Below the pieces are notes generated by a model. That model saw only the letters and a program-made list of their open reading frames with translations, made no database searches and had not been told where the DNA came from. 64,000 nucleotides of DNA, taken from Diprion similis. Its lineage: Eukaryota; Arthropoda; Insecta; Hymenoptera; Diprionidae. Every line of letters starts with the position of its first letter. The first letter of the stretch is position 1. This document shows, piece after piece, positions 11,433 through 22,694 of the stretch. Where the stretch lies: contig NC_060115.1 of assembly GCF_021155765.1 (NCBI RefSeq), forward strand, positions 5,250,493 to 5,314,492, in the 5' to 3' direction. The translations under genes were made by a program, and so were the position numbers.

Positions 11433-14077
11433 TTAAACCATTTTACTCCTCACACCAACCTCGCGTTGAGAACTGCTCTCAATCCGCTTGCGAATTTCCT
11501 TCACTGCAAATTCTATCCCCCATGATGTTGTACACAGCATAATCGAAACCGTCATTGAGTGTATGCATATTCGATAGCTTCCAGTCCAGTCCCTGATATG
11601 CCCTGAAAATTATAAGCGGTGAATCAGCCTAAATTTGAATGACACATTTATTTTGTTGTAAAATATTGTTCGAGAGTACGTTCGATGTACCTAATACAGG
11701 CCCTAAACCAGCAACGAACAGACCCTTGGAAACCATCAACATTCCCAGGGCCGAGGGGACTTTGGACAGTGAGCAACCTTCGGTAACGCAAAGATTGAGA
11801 TTCGTCACCGTAATGCCTCGTAAGAATCCATTGAAAACTAAATTGGCCATCAGAATTTTGCCCACTACTTGTTCTGCCATCACTGAAAACCAATTTCTGC
11901 ACGTAACTCCGCTGTTTATTCGATGACATGTAACCATGAACCCCTAACACTTACTCGAACGGCTGATGCCAACCAGAAATGAACTGACCCAAAAGACCTT
12001 TCTGTTCTTGAGTTTCAGCTTCCCGAATATCATGGGCATCGTCAGTCTGGCGACGACATCCGCAAAGGCGGTGAGAGAAAGGCAAAAGGCTACCTCAACA
12101 TCCGCCATGCCTGAAAATAGATTTCAGGACACCTTTACAGTTGTGAAAAACCCGTTCAACGAAAAATGGAGATTAAAAGCGATTGTTTTGAGCTTACCGA
12201 TGCTTGCTAAGAAAAATGGTGTTATCATTTTGAAGTTCGACTCCGCCAACGAGAATAAGCCCACGCCAATAACGGTGTTCAGGTATGTGGCATTTGTGAG
12301 TAGATCCAAGTCGAAGAAGGCGATAAGTTTTGCCTTAGCTGACTGCCATGACGTTTGCTCATCGCTCGGTTCACTTTTCTCACACTCTTCCTCGTGAGCT
12401 TGTAATTTTTCATCTAAAAACCGTTCGACTCAATCATCTTTGCACCTTGTGCTTCACCACGTTACACTGCAACTCACTCGTGTTCTCTTTCGTTACGTTA
12501 TTCGTCGATAGATCCACGCTAGACTCGTCAGAGGAAGTACTTTTTCGCCGATATCCGTTGTCATCTTTCCTTAAGAGTTTCTCTCCTTCCAACACTCTTC
12601 CATTGGACTTGAAATTTTTCAACTTCTGCTAGAACATTTTTCACGTCTTAACACCATTTCTTTTCTTCCGGTGTTACAAATATCTCCTTATAGTTTACGC
12701 GGTTAAATTCTCGTAAGGTTTTAGGCATTGTCCTACCTCGTCACTGGGGGCTGGTACCAAGTGCCAGGATACAGGTTGAAGGAGGCAGGAACCGACGACT
12801 GAGTGCAAAGCCAGGCCACCGAGGATGAGAACAGCACCGCGAAAGTTGTAGTAGATCAGGAGCAAGTGTACGATCTATAAAACCAGCTTATTCACCATTT
12901 CGTCCACCGTTCATCATCGTCTTCATCATTTGGCAAAAAGAAACGAGGCGGTGGAGGGCAAATAATGAGTCAGCCCCAGATAAAACACACATAGATGTAG
13001 ATAAAGTCTAAATGACCGTCTATGACATGTACATTATCGGCAATTATTGCATTTTACCGATATTATACGTATTTTAGACGGTCATCCAGACTTCATCTAC
13101 ATATATGTGTGTTCTATCTGGGAGGCCTACCTGCGGCATGCACATCATTCCAAGAGTTGTGCCAGCCATTGAAAGACCAACTGCTTGGGTTCGTTTCTGA
13201 GCAAAGTAGCTGTGTAGTGAAACGAAACCTGCTGACATTGCAAATCCTGTTCCAATTCCTGTAAAAAATCAAAATTAACATACAGCTTCGAGGATTATGA
13301 TATAACTAGTACGGTTCCTCACTCTTTTATGAATGATCTTAGTTTTATCAATTATAATACCAACCACCGAGGATGCTGTAGGTGCAGATTATGTAACCTA
13401 TGCTGTTTGCCTGTGACGTTAGGATTAGACCTGTGCAGCTTAAGCAGGCACCGATTATTCCTATTTTACGGCAGCCGAATTTCTTTATCGCCGGACCCAC
13501 GAACATACCTACGTCAACAGGTCTGATTACTTTCCATTTTACAAACTTTTCGGATACAATGGGAGACAGATAGAAAAAAGAAGTACCTGAGAAATTCACC
13601 ACTGATTCAAGGATCCCCATTATCAAGGTGCCTCCAACCGTTGTTACGTTCAGTTCGTTCAATATATCTCCAAAAAGCAGGCCAAACGATGGGTCCAAAG
13701 AACGAAGCGAGATCTGAAAAGTATTTGCACACAGTTACTCATCTTACAATATAAAGTTTATTGCTGAACATTTCATCGCTTTCAATGCGTTGTGCAAAAT
13801 AGATAGTGTTGAAACATTTTTATAGTTTTGAAATCGACTTCAACGAACGTTCTTGGATAAGAACATGGCAAATAAAAGTTCAATCGGTGGGTATAGCGTA
13901 GATTTAATTATCACGACGAGAAAACCGTTTTATCTCGGTATTGAAAGACTGTTCACAAATAAAGTTATAATGTTCGGAAAAATTGTTTGTGATTACGTTT
14001 ATCAGACTGTTTCCTAGGCAGGCCATCCATCCCCATCCACCATCCGGTGGCACGAGCTTCTTGGTTTGTCCCTTCAT
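11433..14077 (-). CDS. Monocarboxylate transporter-like (SLC16/MFS), gene C, 499 aa
   Basis: Complete ten-exon model: 14077-13997, 13713-13587, 13508-13368, 13258-13131, 12874-12737, 12628-12478, 12413-12198, 12110-11955, 11882-11691, 11602-11433. It totals 1500 bp and ends in TAA. The N-terminus is MKGQTKKLVPPDGGWGWMAC, with the SLC16 TM1 motif. Later hallmarks are GMFVGPAIKKFGCRK after TM2, YFAQKRTQAVGLSMAGTTLG around TM4, a serine/lysine-rich central loop (about residues 206-285) and ADVVARL in the second half. An apparent frame break in the loop is resolved by a 64-bp phase-1 intron (12414-12477, donor GTGAGT, acceptor TTTTTAG). Intron 4 carries a foldback element. Likely a 12-TM plasma-membrane carrier; substrate unknown. 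It is head-to-head with gene D. Confidence 0.87.
12975..13122. mobile_element. 148-bp near-perfect foldback MITE in intron 4 of gene C
   Basis: Two 47-bp arms, 12975-13021 and 13076-13122, are almost exact reverse complements starting CCCAGATA and ending TATCTGGG. A 54-bp AT-rich centre is itself partly palindromic. There is no ORF. The element ends only seven bases inside the intron from the donor of exon 4 (exon end 13131). The high arm identity suggests a recent insertion. No clear target-site duplication was identified, so the superfamily is open. Confidence 0.8.
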
Positions 14078-14404
14078 GACGAGATCCTTTCAAACTTTTC
14101 CGGTCTCAGCAGGACGAGGTTACCGTTTCTGATGTGAAGCACAACGTTCCGTCACGTGAACCGAGACACAAAGAATTCCTCAGGCTAATTCCACTGGCAA
14201 TATCGGCATTACGCAATATCAATTGACAATGAGACCATTTTATCACCACTTCGATCGATGGATTGCCAGTGCGAAACGGTAAGATTGCGTATCAACCATA
14301 TCAACGTAAACGGTAATCGGATTACGCACAACAGCGTGACAATTTGACGATATGGCCACTACACCTCCATGTGATCGTACTTTTCATTTACAATTCAGCG
14401 AAGT

Positions 14405-14618
14405 TTAACAGGGTGGGGGACAAAACTTGAAACGGTCAATATTTTTAATCGGCAAAATTGTCGAATTCTTGATTTTTTAAAGTGTAACAGATTTGCAGTC
14501 ACTCAAGTCACCAACACTTTCGAAAACCGAGATTGAATTCCGAAAATCAATATGAAATTGCGATATATCAGCGATTCGAAATACTGACTCTTCCAAGTTT
14601 TGACCCCCATCCGTTTAA
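14405..14618. mobile_element. TTAA-flanked foldback MITE (piggyBac-like target site), about 206 bp
   Basis: Terminal inverted repeats begin directly at TTAA on both sides (14405-14408 and 14615-14618). The left end reads CAGGGTGGGGGACAAAACTT and the right end, reverse-complemented, ACGGATGGGGGTCAAAACTT. Similarity continues for about 50 bp per arm. There is no coding capacity. A TTAA duplication is the hallmark of piggyBac-type transposition, so a non-autonomous piggyBac-like element is the best guess. The terminal base is not conserved between the arms, so it is old or atypical. Confidence 0.65.
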
Positions 14619-16040
14619 CTGCGCTTATTGTTGGTGGATTTTACAGAACGGCTGAACCACCGCCCATGTTTTTTCCTCTGAGTGCTCAGTGTCCCAGGCA
14701 CAAGAATCTGAATCATTAATCCATCGGTTCTAAAGTGGAAAAAAAAAAATACTTCCATATCTATTGGTTCAAAACAGTCATTAACATTGCTGATATCCAC
14801 TGACGTACAAGAGAAGTAATCTAAGGCCACTACAACTTCTACCTCTTTATAGTAGGTTGAACATTATCTCTGAACTGTGAACTTTGCGCACATAATTTGA
14901 GTCTGTATCTATAGTGAGTACAGAAATTTAACTCACGTTTTTGTACCATGTGATCACGGTCAACAGTCGTAGGGACGTGAGATTCAGACTCCTGTTTTTG
15001 AATCAATCGGTCCAGCTGGGCGATATTCCTGCACCCTTGAAGTCCCATAATTCCGTTCAAGTGATTCGATAGGCGCTCCCGGTTCATTACTGTCGATACA
15101 AATTGGAATTCTGCAGCAAGAAAAGACGAGTATTACGTATCGACAAATGATTAAAGACACTGTTCCGCGAAGCGCTGTGACGATGACCCGGTAGCCTTGC
15201 AACATGCGTAAAACGTTTTATTGCAGCGTTTCATAGTGATGAAATCGAGTTTCACTGAAACAAGGAAATGTATTTACTTTGCTTTATGAGATTAGACAGG
15301 CAAGTACGGTTCTCTCCCTGTTCAAATTGTCTCGCGAGAATGCAGCATCGTTTTTTGATTCTGTAATTAATTAATTATTTGTCAAAAGAAATGTGCAACT
15401 GTTTATGTAGTTGACATATCAGATTAATAATACAGAACTTAAATAACTTTCGTTATGAAGTTGTACGGGCGCCGTTATTTAGTCAAGTAATTATTATTCT
15501 GATAGCGGTTTATTCGTCGAACCAAAGAATCGTTATGGACAAATTTGGATTGGTTGTAGACGTAGTTATCGATGTAAGACACATAATCTTGCAGTGCAAA
15601 TACAACGAGAAATTTCAATTTATACGTCGTTTCTGCTAAATAGATTTTCTGATTCAAGGATGCTGTCCAAAAAAAAATAATTAACACCGAGATGATAAAG
15701 AGGGAATGTTGGTGAACAGGAGTCGTTTTTCCTATCAACATGATTAATTTCTTCTAGAAGCTGAGACCTCGCTACTATTGAAAAGATAACGGTGTAAGAA
15801 CTTGTGTACATAATCGTTGTTATTCACTGTGTCATTACGCAAGTGTTTGTAATTGATTTCATCCGGAACATGGGTGAGAGTAGGTAAACTCCTAAGTCAC
15901 GATGATCTACCACGTGCTGTTTATTACCCCTGCCGTAAATGTTCATGCGATAAATCATAAGATGTTATGACCGAAACCTAAATGTAATTAATTGCATGAT
16001 TTGTCTTGCGAATTCAAGAAAAATATATAAAAAATCACGT

Positions 16041-16160
16041 CATAAATTACAGAATCACGAATCATCAAATATTCTAGATCAAAAATTATATACAATTAAC
16101 TATATGATTTTAGATCTAGTACATTTGCTGATTCGCGTGTTTGCGAATTTTTAATCATTT
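16041..16160. repeat. AT-rich foldback sequence, about 120 bp
   Basis: The left arm around 16050-16092 (CACGAATCATCAAAT...CTAGATC) is the imperfect reverse complement of the right arm around 16101-16150 (GATCTAGTACATTTGCTGAT). The centre is very short. Similarity fades outward, so the ends are approximate. Probably a decayed MITE between genes C and D. Confidence 0.5.
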
Positions 16161-17297
16161 ATTATCAATAATAAATTACACCTTGATTTCCCTGATAACG
16201 TTATATTCCTATCTCTTATGTATATTTTTTTATATGTTTATAGATTTAAGATATGGTCACTTTCAGTAGAGACAAGACTTACATGCGATCAGACCAATCG
16301 GCTCATCTCTTTGGAGAACCAGCAGACCAGCAGTTCACTTTCAACGAGGTATTTTCCACCGATTGCACCAGATCATCTGCACAGTCATTGAGGACGAGTC
16401 AGACTAGGGCGATTCATGTTTCTTTCTTCAAAATCGCAAACATTAATTGAGGCTGAAAATCGAAACATTTCAATACAATATATCTATGTGCCTTTCGAAT
16501 GAATTATCCCTGCTGATTTTTATTTGAGCCCAACGAACACATATCACCTGCAATTGGAAATAATGTGGGACGAAAATTGTCACCGATTTTTTATTCCAAA
16601 TGGTGATCGAGAGTCTCTATAAATCGTAGCAATTTCATTTTTCTCTCGTCCTGCGAATACTACTAATCAAAATAAGGTGATTACACGACCAACGCTAAAG
16701 AAGAATGAAATGACATATCGTAGAGGGTTCAATGAACAGGTTTATAAGAATTGTGACGAGCGTGAGTTGCAGTTTGAATTGTTTGATTAGCTTTGAGTAT
16801 TTACTGTAGAAAAACGGCGCCAATTACAAACCCACGCTTCGCCATGTAGAAAGAAGGACTCGACGGAGCAGGGATGATTGTAGAATCTGTTCTATTCCAA
16901 TAAAACGATATCACAACGAAGCCAACCCCCAACTTCATTGGCGTGGCGGATAAGAGCGGTAATGTACTCACGAGACGCCCATATGTACTTAGCCTTTCAA
17001 CAGATAGTCATTTCTGTAAACGAGCCGGGAACTCTAGTTCGCTTTTGTATGCGGGAGAAATTAGACAGTGTTTTCCGTAGACGTCGTAGACGACAAATTA
17101 AACTTTCATTCAAAAAATTTATCTGATAATAATACAACTAACTTATGATGCTGTTGTCACGAAGATTGTCATAGAAAGAGAAAAGAAGAATTGCTTCAGA
17201 AAAGCAATGCATGTGAAAAAATAAAGAGCGTTGTACGTACTTCAATATTGGAACGAGATATCAACGTATTCATTTACCAAGATTGGTAAGTTTCACG

Positions 17298-20200
17298 ATG
17301 GCGATGGCGCGAAACGGTAACGGAGATCTTCAGGATAAAACGAAAAGGGAACTCGATTCGCCTCTTCCTCAGAGCGTAGAGCAATTGACTGCGGAAGAAT
17401 TGGCACCGGATGGAGGCTGGGGTTGGGTGGTTGCCGGAGGGACTGTCATATCATACGTAGGCACTCAATATTTTATTTGCTTCTTACCGATTGCACAGTT
17501 TAATTCGGAAATCTAGTCTCTTCAACGTTCCTCTTCAAACTTAAAAAGTTGTCTTTTTCGTCTACTAATAATAACGTCTTTTTGTGACGATAAAAAGAAA
17601 AATTAACCAGGGTTGTGAAATTTTTTATTCAAAGTAATATATTGACCATTCATTTTTTATTCTTTAATGGAAATAATTTTCGTTGTGAATTAAAAGTTAA
17701 CGGTTAGTGAAAATTATTTCCCATTGAAACTGAAAGTTAATGAGTGATGGGAATTATTCTCTATTGAAAATTAAAACTGAATGGTTAATGGATCATCATT
17801 CTGTAAAGCAACATTAAGTTGCAAGAGTGAAATGTAAATAATGAAAGTATCTTTGAGAAAAATTTAGTAACAAAATAGAATTTTATAATTAGACTTCAAT
17901 ATTTTACGGAGACTCATGTACGTGTAAAACCGTTTCCACAGATAGTTTGTCTCTGTCCGATTACATCGATTGGATTAGTATACCAGGACTTTTTAGAAAC
18001 GACCGGAAATGATGGATCAGCCCTGACTTTGATGAACGCCATGTTTATGCTTAGTTTTTCATTTGCTGGTAAGTCATTGAAAGCGTTGGTCAATTATTAA
18101 TACATACATTTTTTGTTTTCTCGGATAATAGTAATAAAAGGCTGAAGTAGAGAAAAAAATTAAGGCAGCTCGTGATCCGATCACTAAATTGTCGCAGTCG
18201 CAAGAGATCCGTGTAAATAAAATAAACTAATTTTAAACTTAGATCACTCCTTCTATGGAATTAGTAATGTTTCATTTTTATCTGCAGTAAGAATAAGTAA
18301 CCATGACACGCATTACTTAAGCTCAGGTAAAACACGTCAGTTGTGATAGAAAGATAACTACCCAAGATGAGTGATATTCAGGATTTGAAAGAAATTCTCT
18401 TTACACGGGACATTATTTATGAGCGTAAACCAAACAATTGCGTTGCTAGGATTCACAGTCAGCCTTACATAATGTTAACAATTTTTTAAATTACTTCATG
18501 CTCTTCAGATTACTTCACAAACAGAGGCGTACACGTGGAGTAGATGTTTTTACAATAGGATTTAAAGTTGTACGCAACCAATTCCATTCGTATCTTGCGT
18601 GTTCTAAGTAGAATGACATAGTACCGTTGAGAAAAATAATACTTGTAAAAGAATACGCATGTGTTTTATACAAACAGCCCGAGTCTGAGAAAAATAAATG
18701 CACCCGATAAGAAATGTACTTTGATTCATGTTCAAATCAATGTCGTTTATTTCAAGGTCTCTTCTGCAACGAGCTTCTCAAGAGGTACAACGTTAAGCAC
18801 GTGGCTGTGTTCGGTTCCATGATTTTTTCAATTGCAAATTTCTTCACAATTTTTACCCCGAACGTACCATACCTGGCAGCTTGCTATTTTATGCAAGGGA
18901 TAGGAGTTGGCGTGGTTCTCACCATCGTTAACACCAGCATGAACGCATACTTTGTTAAGCGTAGGGCATTGGTAACTAATAATTATTAATTAGCCTCTCT
19001 TGTCAACCAAAACTGTTCAAAATAAACCTTATTTTTCACTGACAGTAAACGTCCATTTCAGGTGATGATTGTGCAGCAAGTGGCTGTCGGTTTTGGCGCA
19101 ATCTTTTATCCATTCTTAATCGAGTACTTTTCAAGAAGTTATGGTTTTCGGGGTAAGGAACTACTCCTAAACTTGCATAAAATAATGTTTTCGTGATTTT
19201 CTGCATGCCATCCGACCATCCTTTATGACACTTTTTCCGCCCTTAGGATGCTTGGCTTTACTCGCTGGACTGAGCTTCCACTCAAATATTGGAATGGTCA
19301 CGATAAGTCCAGTGGAAAACCACTTCAAGAAGCCAAAAGTAATTAGGCATAAGCCCGGCGAAAATATTGGCTATGTAATGAACTTTGAATCCAGTGGTAA
19401 CAATGGCATTTTAATTGAGGGGGAAAAAGTAATTCCAATCGAAAGGAAATATCTGAACGATGAACAAGGCTGGAAGAAAAATAAAAGCGTTCCGAGCCTC
19501 AACGTCGAACTGGAGAACGAGAAGCCGCTATTGATCGATCGCTTGAAGGTGCACTTGAAAGTTTTAGACTCCATTTCATTCCGTATAAACTTCTTGTAAC
19601 CAGTTCATCCTGCCATGCACAAGTTCGTTCATTTTTTCAGGAATCTCGTCGATCTCAGGATCACGTCGGTTTCATTTATGACATCGAGAATGGATGTCAC
19701 TCGAGGAAGAGCAAGGGGTCAGTTCTGGACATGGTGTCGAATCAAATACCCATGATGACGGCCACAAGTGTGTCCAGCATGCCGGGTGTCGGGGCGTTTG
19801 GTGATGTGGGTCATCCGGTCGCCGATGTGGAAAAGAAGGATGAATCTATGGAGAAAAAGACGATACTGTAAGACATTCCGTAATTCTTGAGCAGAAATTC
19901 GAACGATTCATCGACTGTCAACCTTATTAAATTATTCAGGTCGATTTTGGGAGACTTCTTCGAGGTGTCGTTACTGCGCGACTATTCCTTCGTTAATATA
20001 TGTCTTGGGATCAGCTTGGTTTTCGTCAGTGATATGACGTTCACTGGATTTGTTCCAATGATAATGGCCAACGGTGGATACAACCAGCAAAACACTGCTC
20101 TAGCCCTTACTACAATCGCGATAGCTGAGGTGGTCTCCAGAATTGTACTCGTCGTCTTCGCTATGTTCTTCAAGGTCAAAGCCAGGAATCTAGTCCTTGG

Positions 20201-20750
20201 AGCGGTCTATGCTCTGTTCTGTAGTCGAATAGGTGAGCTTCCAATTACCAGTTACATTTTTCGCTAACCCTTCCACTGATTATAAATATTGTGAAATATT
20301 CACTTTCACAGCGTTTTTATACTGCACCTCCCTGACTGGCATCATCGTCGTGATGTCATTCACTGGACTCGCACGATCCTGGTTTTTAGTACCTCAGGCA
20401 CTAGTTCTCGCCGAGCATTTCTGCATCGAGAAATTCCCCGCAGCCTATGGACTCTTCACAGTCATCAATGGATGCATTGGGGTTGTCGTTTCTCCAGCGA
20501 CAGGTGAGTGTCACCCATCGGCATGAAGCATCGTCGGATGGAAAATGACGAGTTACGTAACACAATGTGTCAAACGTTTCTATCCACAGGGCTCGTGAAG
20601 GATTGGACGGGCAGCTATGTTATTGCACAATACATGCTTATGGGGGTAATGGCACTCTGCATCGTAGCTTGGACGATCGAACTTTGGTTCACAAATATGT
20701 TCTCAAACAGAAAAAAGCTGGAACAGCGACCGAGCGTTGACCCTCGTTAA
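17298..20750 (+). CDS. Monocarboxylate transporter-like (SLC16/MFS), gene D, 588 aa
   Basis: Complete nine-exon model: 17298-17456, 17942-18068, 18757-18971, 19062-19152, 19247-19548, 19641-19867, 19940-20232, 20312-20503, 20590-20750. It totals 1767 bp and ends in TAA. The N-terminal 37 residues are charged, followed by APDGGWGWVVAGG at TM1. Exon 2 is 127 bp, as in genes A and C. The TM2-3 loop reads GLFCNELLKRY, TM4-5 includes GIGVGVVLTIVN, and FVPMIMANGGYNQQ opens the second half. The central loop is unusually long (about residues 215-375) and spans two exons, which explains the extra length. The penultimate exon is 192 bp, exactly as in gene C. It is the only plus-strand member of the cluster. 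An in-frame ATG two codons later (17304) is an alternative start. Confidence 0.88.
17665..17791. repeat. Degenerate ~42-bp tandem repeat, about three units, in intron 1 of gene D
   Basis: Three consecutive units share the pattern AAATTATT...ATTGAAA.TTAAAAGTTAA.GGTTAGTG with many substitutions. They begin near 17670, 17709 and 17750. The sequence is AT-rich and non-coding. Unit borders are approximate. Confidence 0.4.
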
Positions 20751-21210
20751 TTTTAGCTTAACCACCATGACCATGGGAACTCGGCGGAACCACTGTTTTA
20801 CTCGTGTTAAGTTATTTGTATGAATTTATGAATAACAATTAACATTATTTCTTGTTTGAAGCGAAGTTGTCATTTCTCTCTCAATGCCAATTTTCCGTTT
20901 CCACAAATGTGTATTATTTAGACTGTCCTTTGTCGAGTGGAGAAATGAACCATAAATGTCTCCCTACCGAAAACCAACTTTTGACCGTCTTCGTCAATCT
21001 TGACGTTTTGACTCCCTCATTTTTTTTCGCGTGAGTGTCACTTCAAGTTGCTGAACTTTCAAAACGTGACAGACCAGAGATGACTTCAATTCTTTAAAAC
21101 TACTGGATCTTGGGCTTTGACTATAGTCTTGGGTGAAACTTGAAACGGAGCTTTGTTTAAATTTATAAGTGTCCGGGTGCGGAGCGAGGCACTTTACAGC
21201 TGAGCAATTC
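20751..21210 (+). promoter_or_regulatory. Spacer with probable cytochrome c promoter
   Basis: This 460-bp stretch holds the 3' UTR of gene D and the promoter of the cytochrome c gene. TTTATAAG at 21162-21169 lies 42 bp before the ATG and could be a TATA box giving a leader of some 20 nt. Alternatively TTTACAG at 21194-21200 could be the acceptor of a 5' UTR intron. The sequence alone does not decide. Confidence 0.3.
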
Positions 21211-21712
21211 ATGGGGGATGCCGCCAACGGAAAGAGACTATTCACAAAATTCTGCGCCACGTGTCACACGACGGATAAAGGTGGAAGGCACAAGATTGGA
21301 CCTAACCTAAACGGCGTTTTAGGCCGGTCAAGTGGGAGTAAGTCTTACCAGGCGAGATCACTTCGCTTCCTTATATCCAACGCGATTTAAAAGTTTCGGT
21401 AACGTGTGTTCAGCTTGATCAAGGTTTCGATTAATGTTGGGGGTGAATATTAAAGTTTTTTAACCTGGAATTCATTTTCCTCTAGAAATATTTATGTAGG
21501 TGTTTTTTAACGAGTGCCAATACATAGGTGCAGCTGGCTTCGCGTACAGTGAAGCGATGAAGTCGAAAGGGGTTACTTGGAACGACAACAGTATGGACGA
21601 GTACCTCAAAGCGCCAAAGAAATTCGTACCCGGTACCAAAATGGTATTTCCCGGAATTAAAAAGGCTGAGGATCGGCGAGATGTTATCGCCTTTTTGAAC
21701 AGTCAGAAGTAA
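21211..21712 (+). CDS. Cyt-c: Cytochrome c, divergent testis-type-like paralog, 103 aa
   Basis: Two exons, 21211-21337 and 21528-21712, with a phase-1 intron after Gly42. Mitochondrial intermembrane-space electron carrier between complexes III and IV, also a trigger of apoptosome formation. The heme attachment motif CATCH is at residues 15-19. KIGPNLNG and GRSSG follow, and the axial methionine lies in PGTKMVFPG (Met81). Family length is usually about 104-108, so it is complete. It starts MGDAANGK and lacks the longer insect somatic N-terminus. The second half (GSAAGFAYSEAMKSKGVTW, then IAFL near the end) is closer to the Drosophila cyt-c-d type than to the ubiquitous cyt-c-p type, as I remember them. 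There is no upstream in-frame ATG before 21211. No operonic link with its neighbours. Confidence 0.9.
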
Positions 21713-22694
21713 TCGTGACGCTGAACTCGCATCTTCGTTAAACTGTAAATTTGGAAATACGTTTTGTCGAATTGATAAATGCACGTGATTTTTGAAATAA
21801 TTCAACTTTGTTCTTCATCATGGACTCAAGACGAAAGAAACACAAATTCTTCTAAGTAATGTTAGTCCGCAATCTGTGATGTTGCACAAATGAGTCTTGA
21901 GTAATCACTAATGTTATTCTCAACTTATGTAAAGTGGGCGTCTCGTTTCTCGCGATTCATTTGTACTACATCACTTGATTACGGTTTTATTCGTTTCTTG
22001 AAAGAACTGTACAGCATTTCTTTCTGTTCCTGCATTCTTCTCTGTCTCTATATAAACGCATCGTTTTGTTTTCTTGTAATAACCAGCTGGAGCAAAATGC
22101 TATTGTTTACTGTGAATTATTGATGCACAGGATTCTCAGTACTAACAGTCAGCCCAAAGTTAAGACTCCGTGATCTCTCCGATGTTACGTATGTTACGTA
22201 GATTCATTCGTAAAAAAATAAACGTAACACATTACAGGCATTTCGTCGGTTCTTAAATTTTTCAGACGTATCAACAATACTCAACCTTACTCACAATTAG
22301 CATTACATAGCGTGCCACTAGAACTCTGTAACCCATATTTTTCAAGCTTATCGGTAATTTTTATGAACAATTTTAATCACTTTAGCGATCTACTGATATG
22401 TTCATGTAATTATGATGTTAAATTAATATATGGATAAAAAAAAATTTGAAAATTATGCACATGGAGACGTTATCCGTCTCATGGCAGAGTTTTAGCGACA
22501 CTGTTGTTACAAGAAATAGAACATTTATTTACGATAGTGGAACCAAATTCAGAATGGGAGATACATCATTTGTTTATATGTACTACAAAACATAAGGCGC
22601 AAAATAAAGCTGCAGGTTAGCCGAGAATAATAGTGGCCGGAATCAGATCTGACAGCCATGTTTCCCTGCTCACTTGCCTAAAATCGTTATCAAT
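21713..22694. other. Convergent 3' spacer between cytochrome c and CYP4G genes
   Basis: This holds the 3' UTRs of the two convergent genes. A plus-strand AATAAA at 22217-22222 could serve cytochrome c, and TTTATT at 22524-22529 (AATAAA on the minus strand) could serve the P450. AT-rich, with no coding signal. Confidence 0.5.
22524..22529 (-). terminator. Candidate polyadenylation signal of the CYP4G gene
   Basis: TTTATT on the plus strand is AATAAA on the minus strand, about 165 bp after the P450 stop codon. Position and sequence fit a poly(A) signal, but the hexamer is common in AT-rich DNA. Confidence 0.35.

Larger units (their letters stand above)
14078..17297. other. Head-to-head spacer between genes C and D
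   Basis: This must contain the promoters of both divergent transporter genes. It includes a TTAA-flanked foldback element (14405-14618) and an AT-rich foldback (about 16041-16160). An open stretch on the minus strand, 15110-14937, has acceptor CTGCAG and donor GTGAGT and could be an exon of unknown nature (see findings). No promoter motif is certain enough to place. Confidence 0.5.

Noticed and set aside
16253-16348. 32-codon plus-strand stretch ending QQFTFNE at a GTATTT donor
   Set aside because: No link to gene D in frame or family and a weak acceptor context; not supported as an exon.
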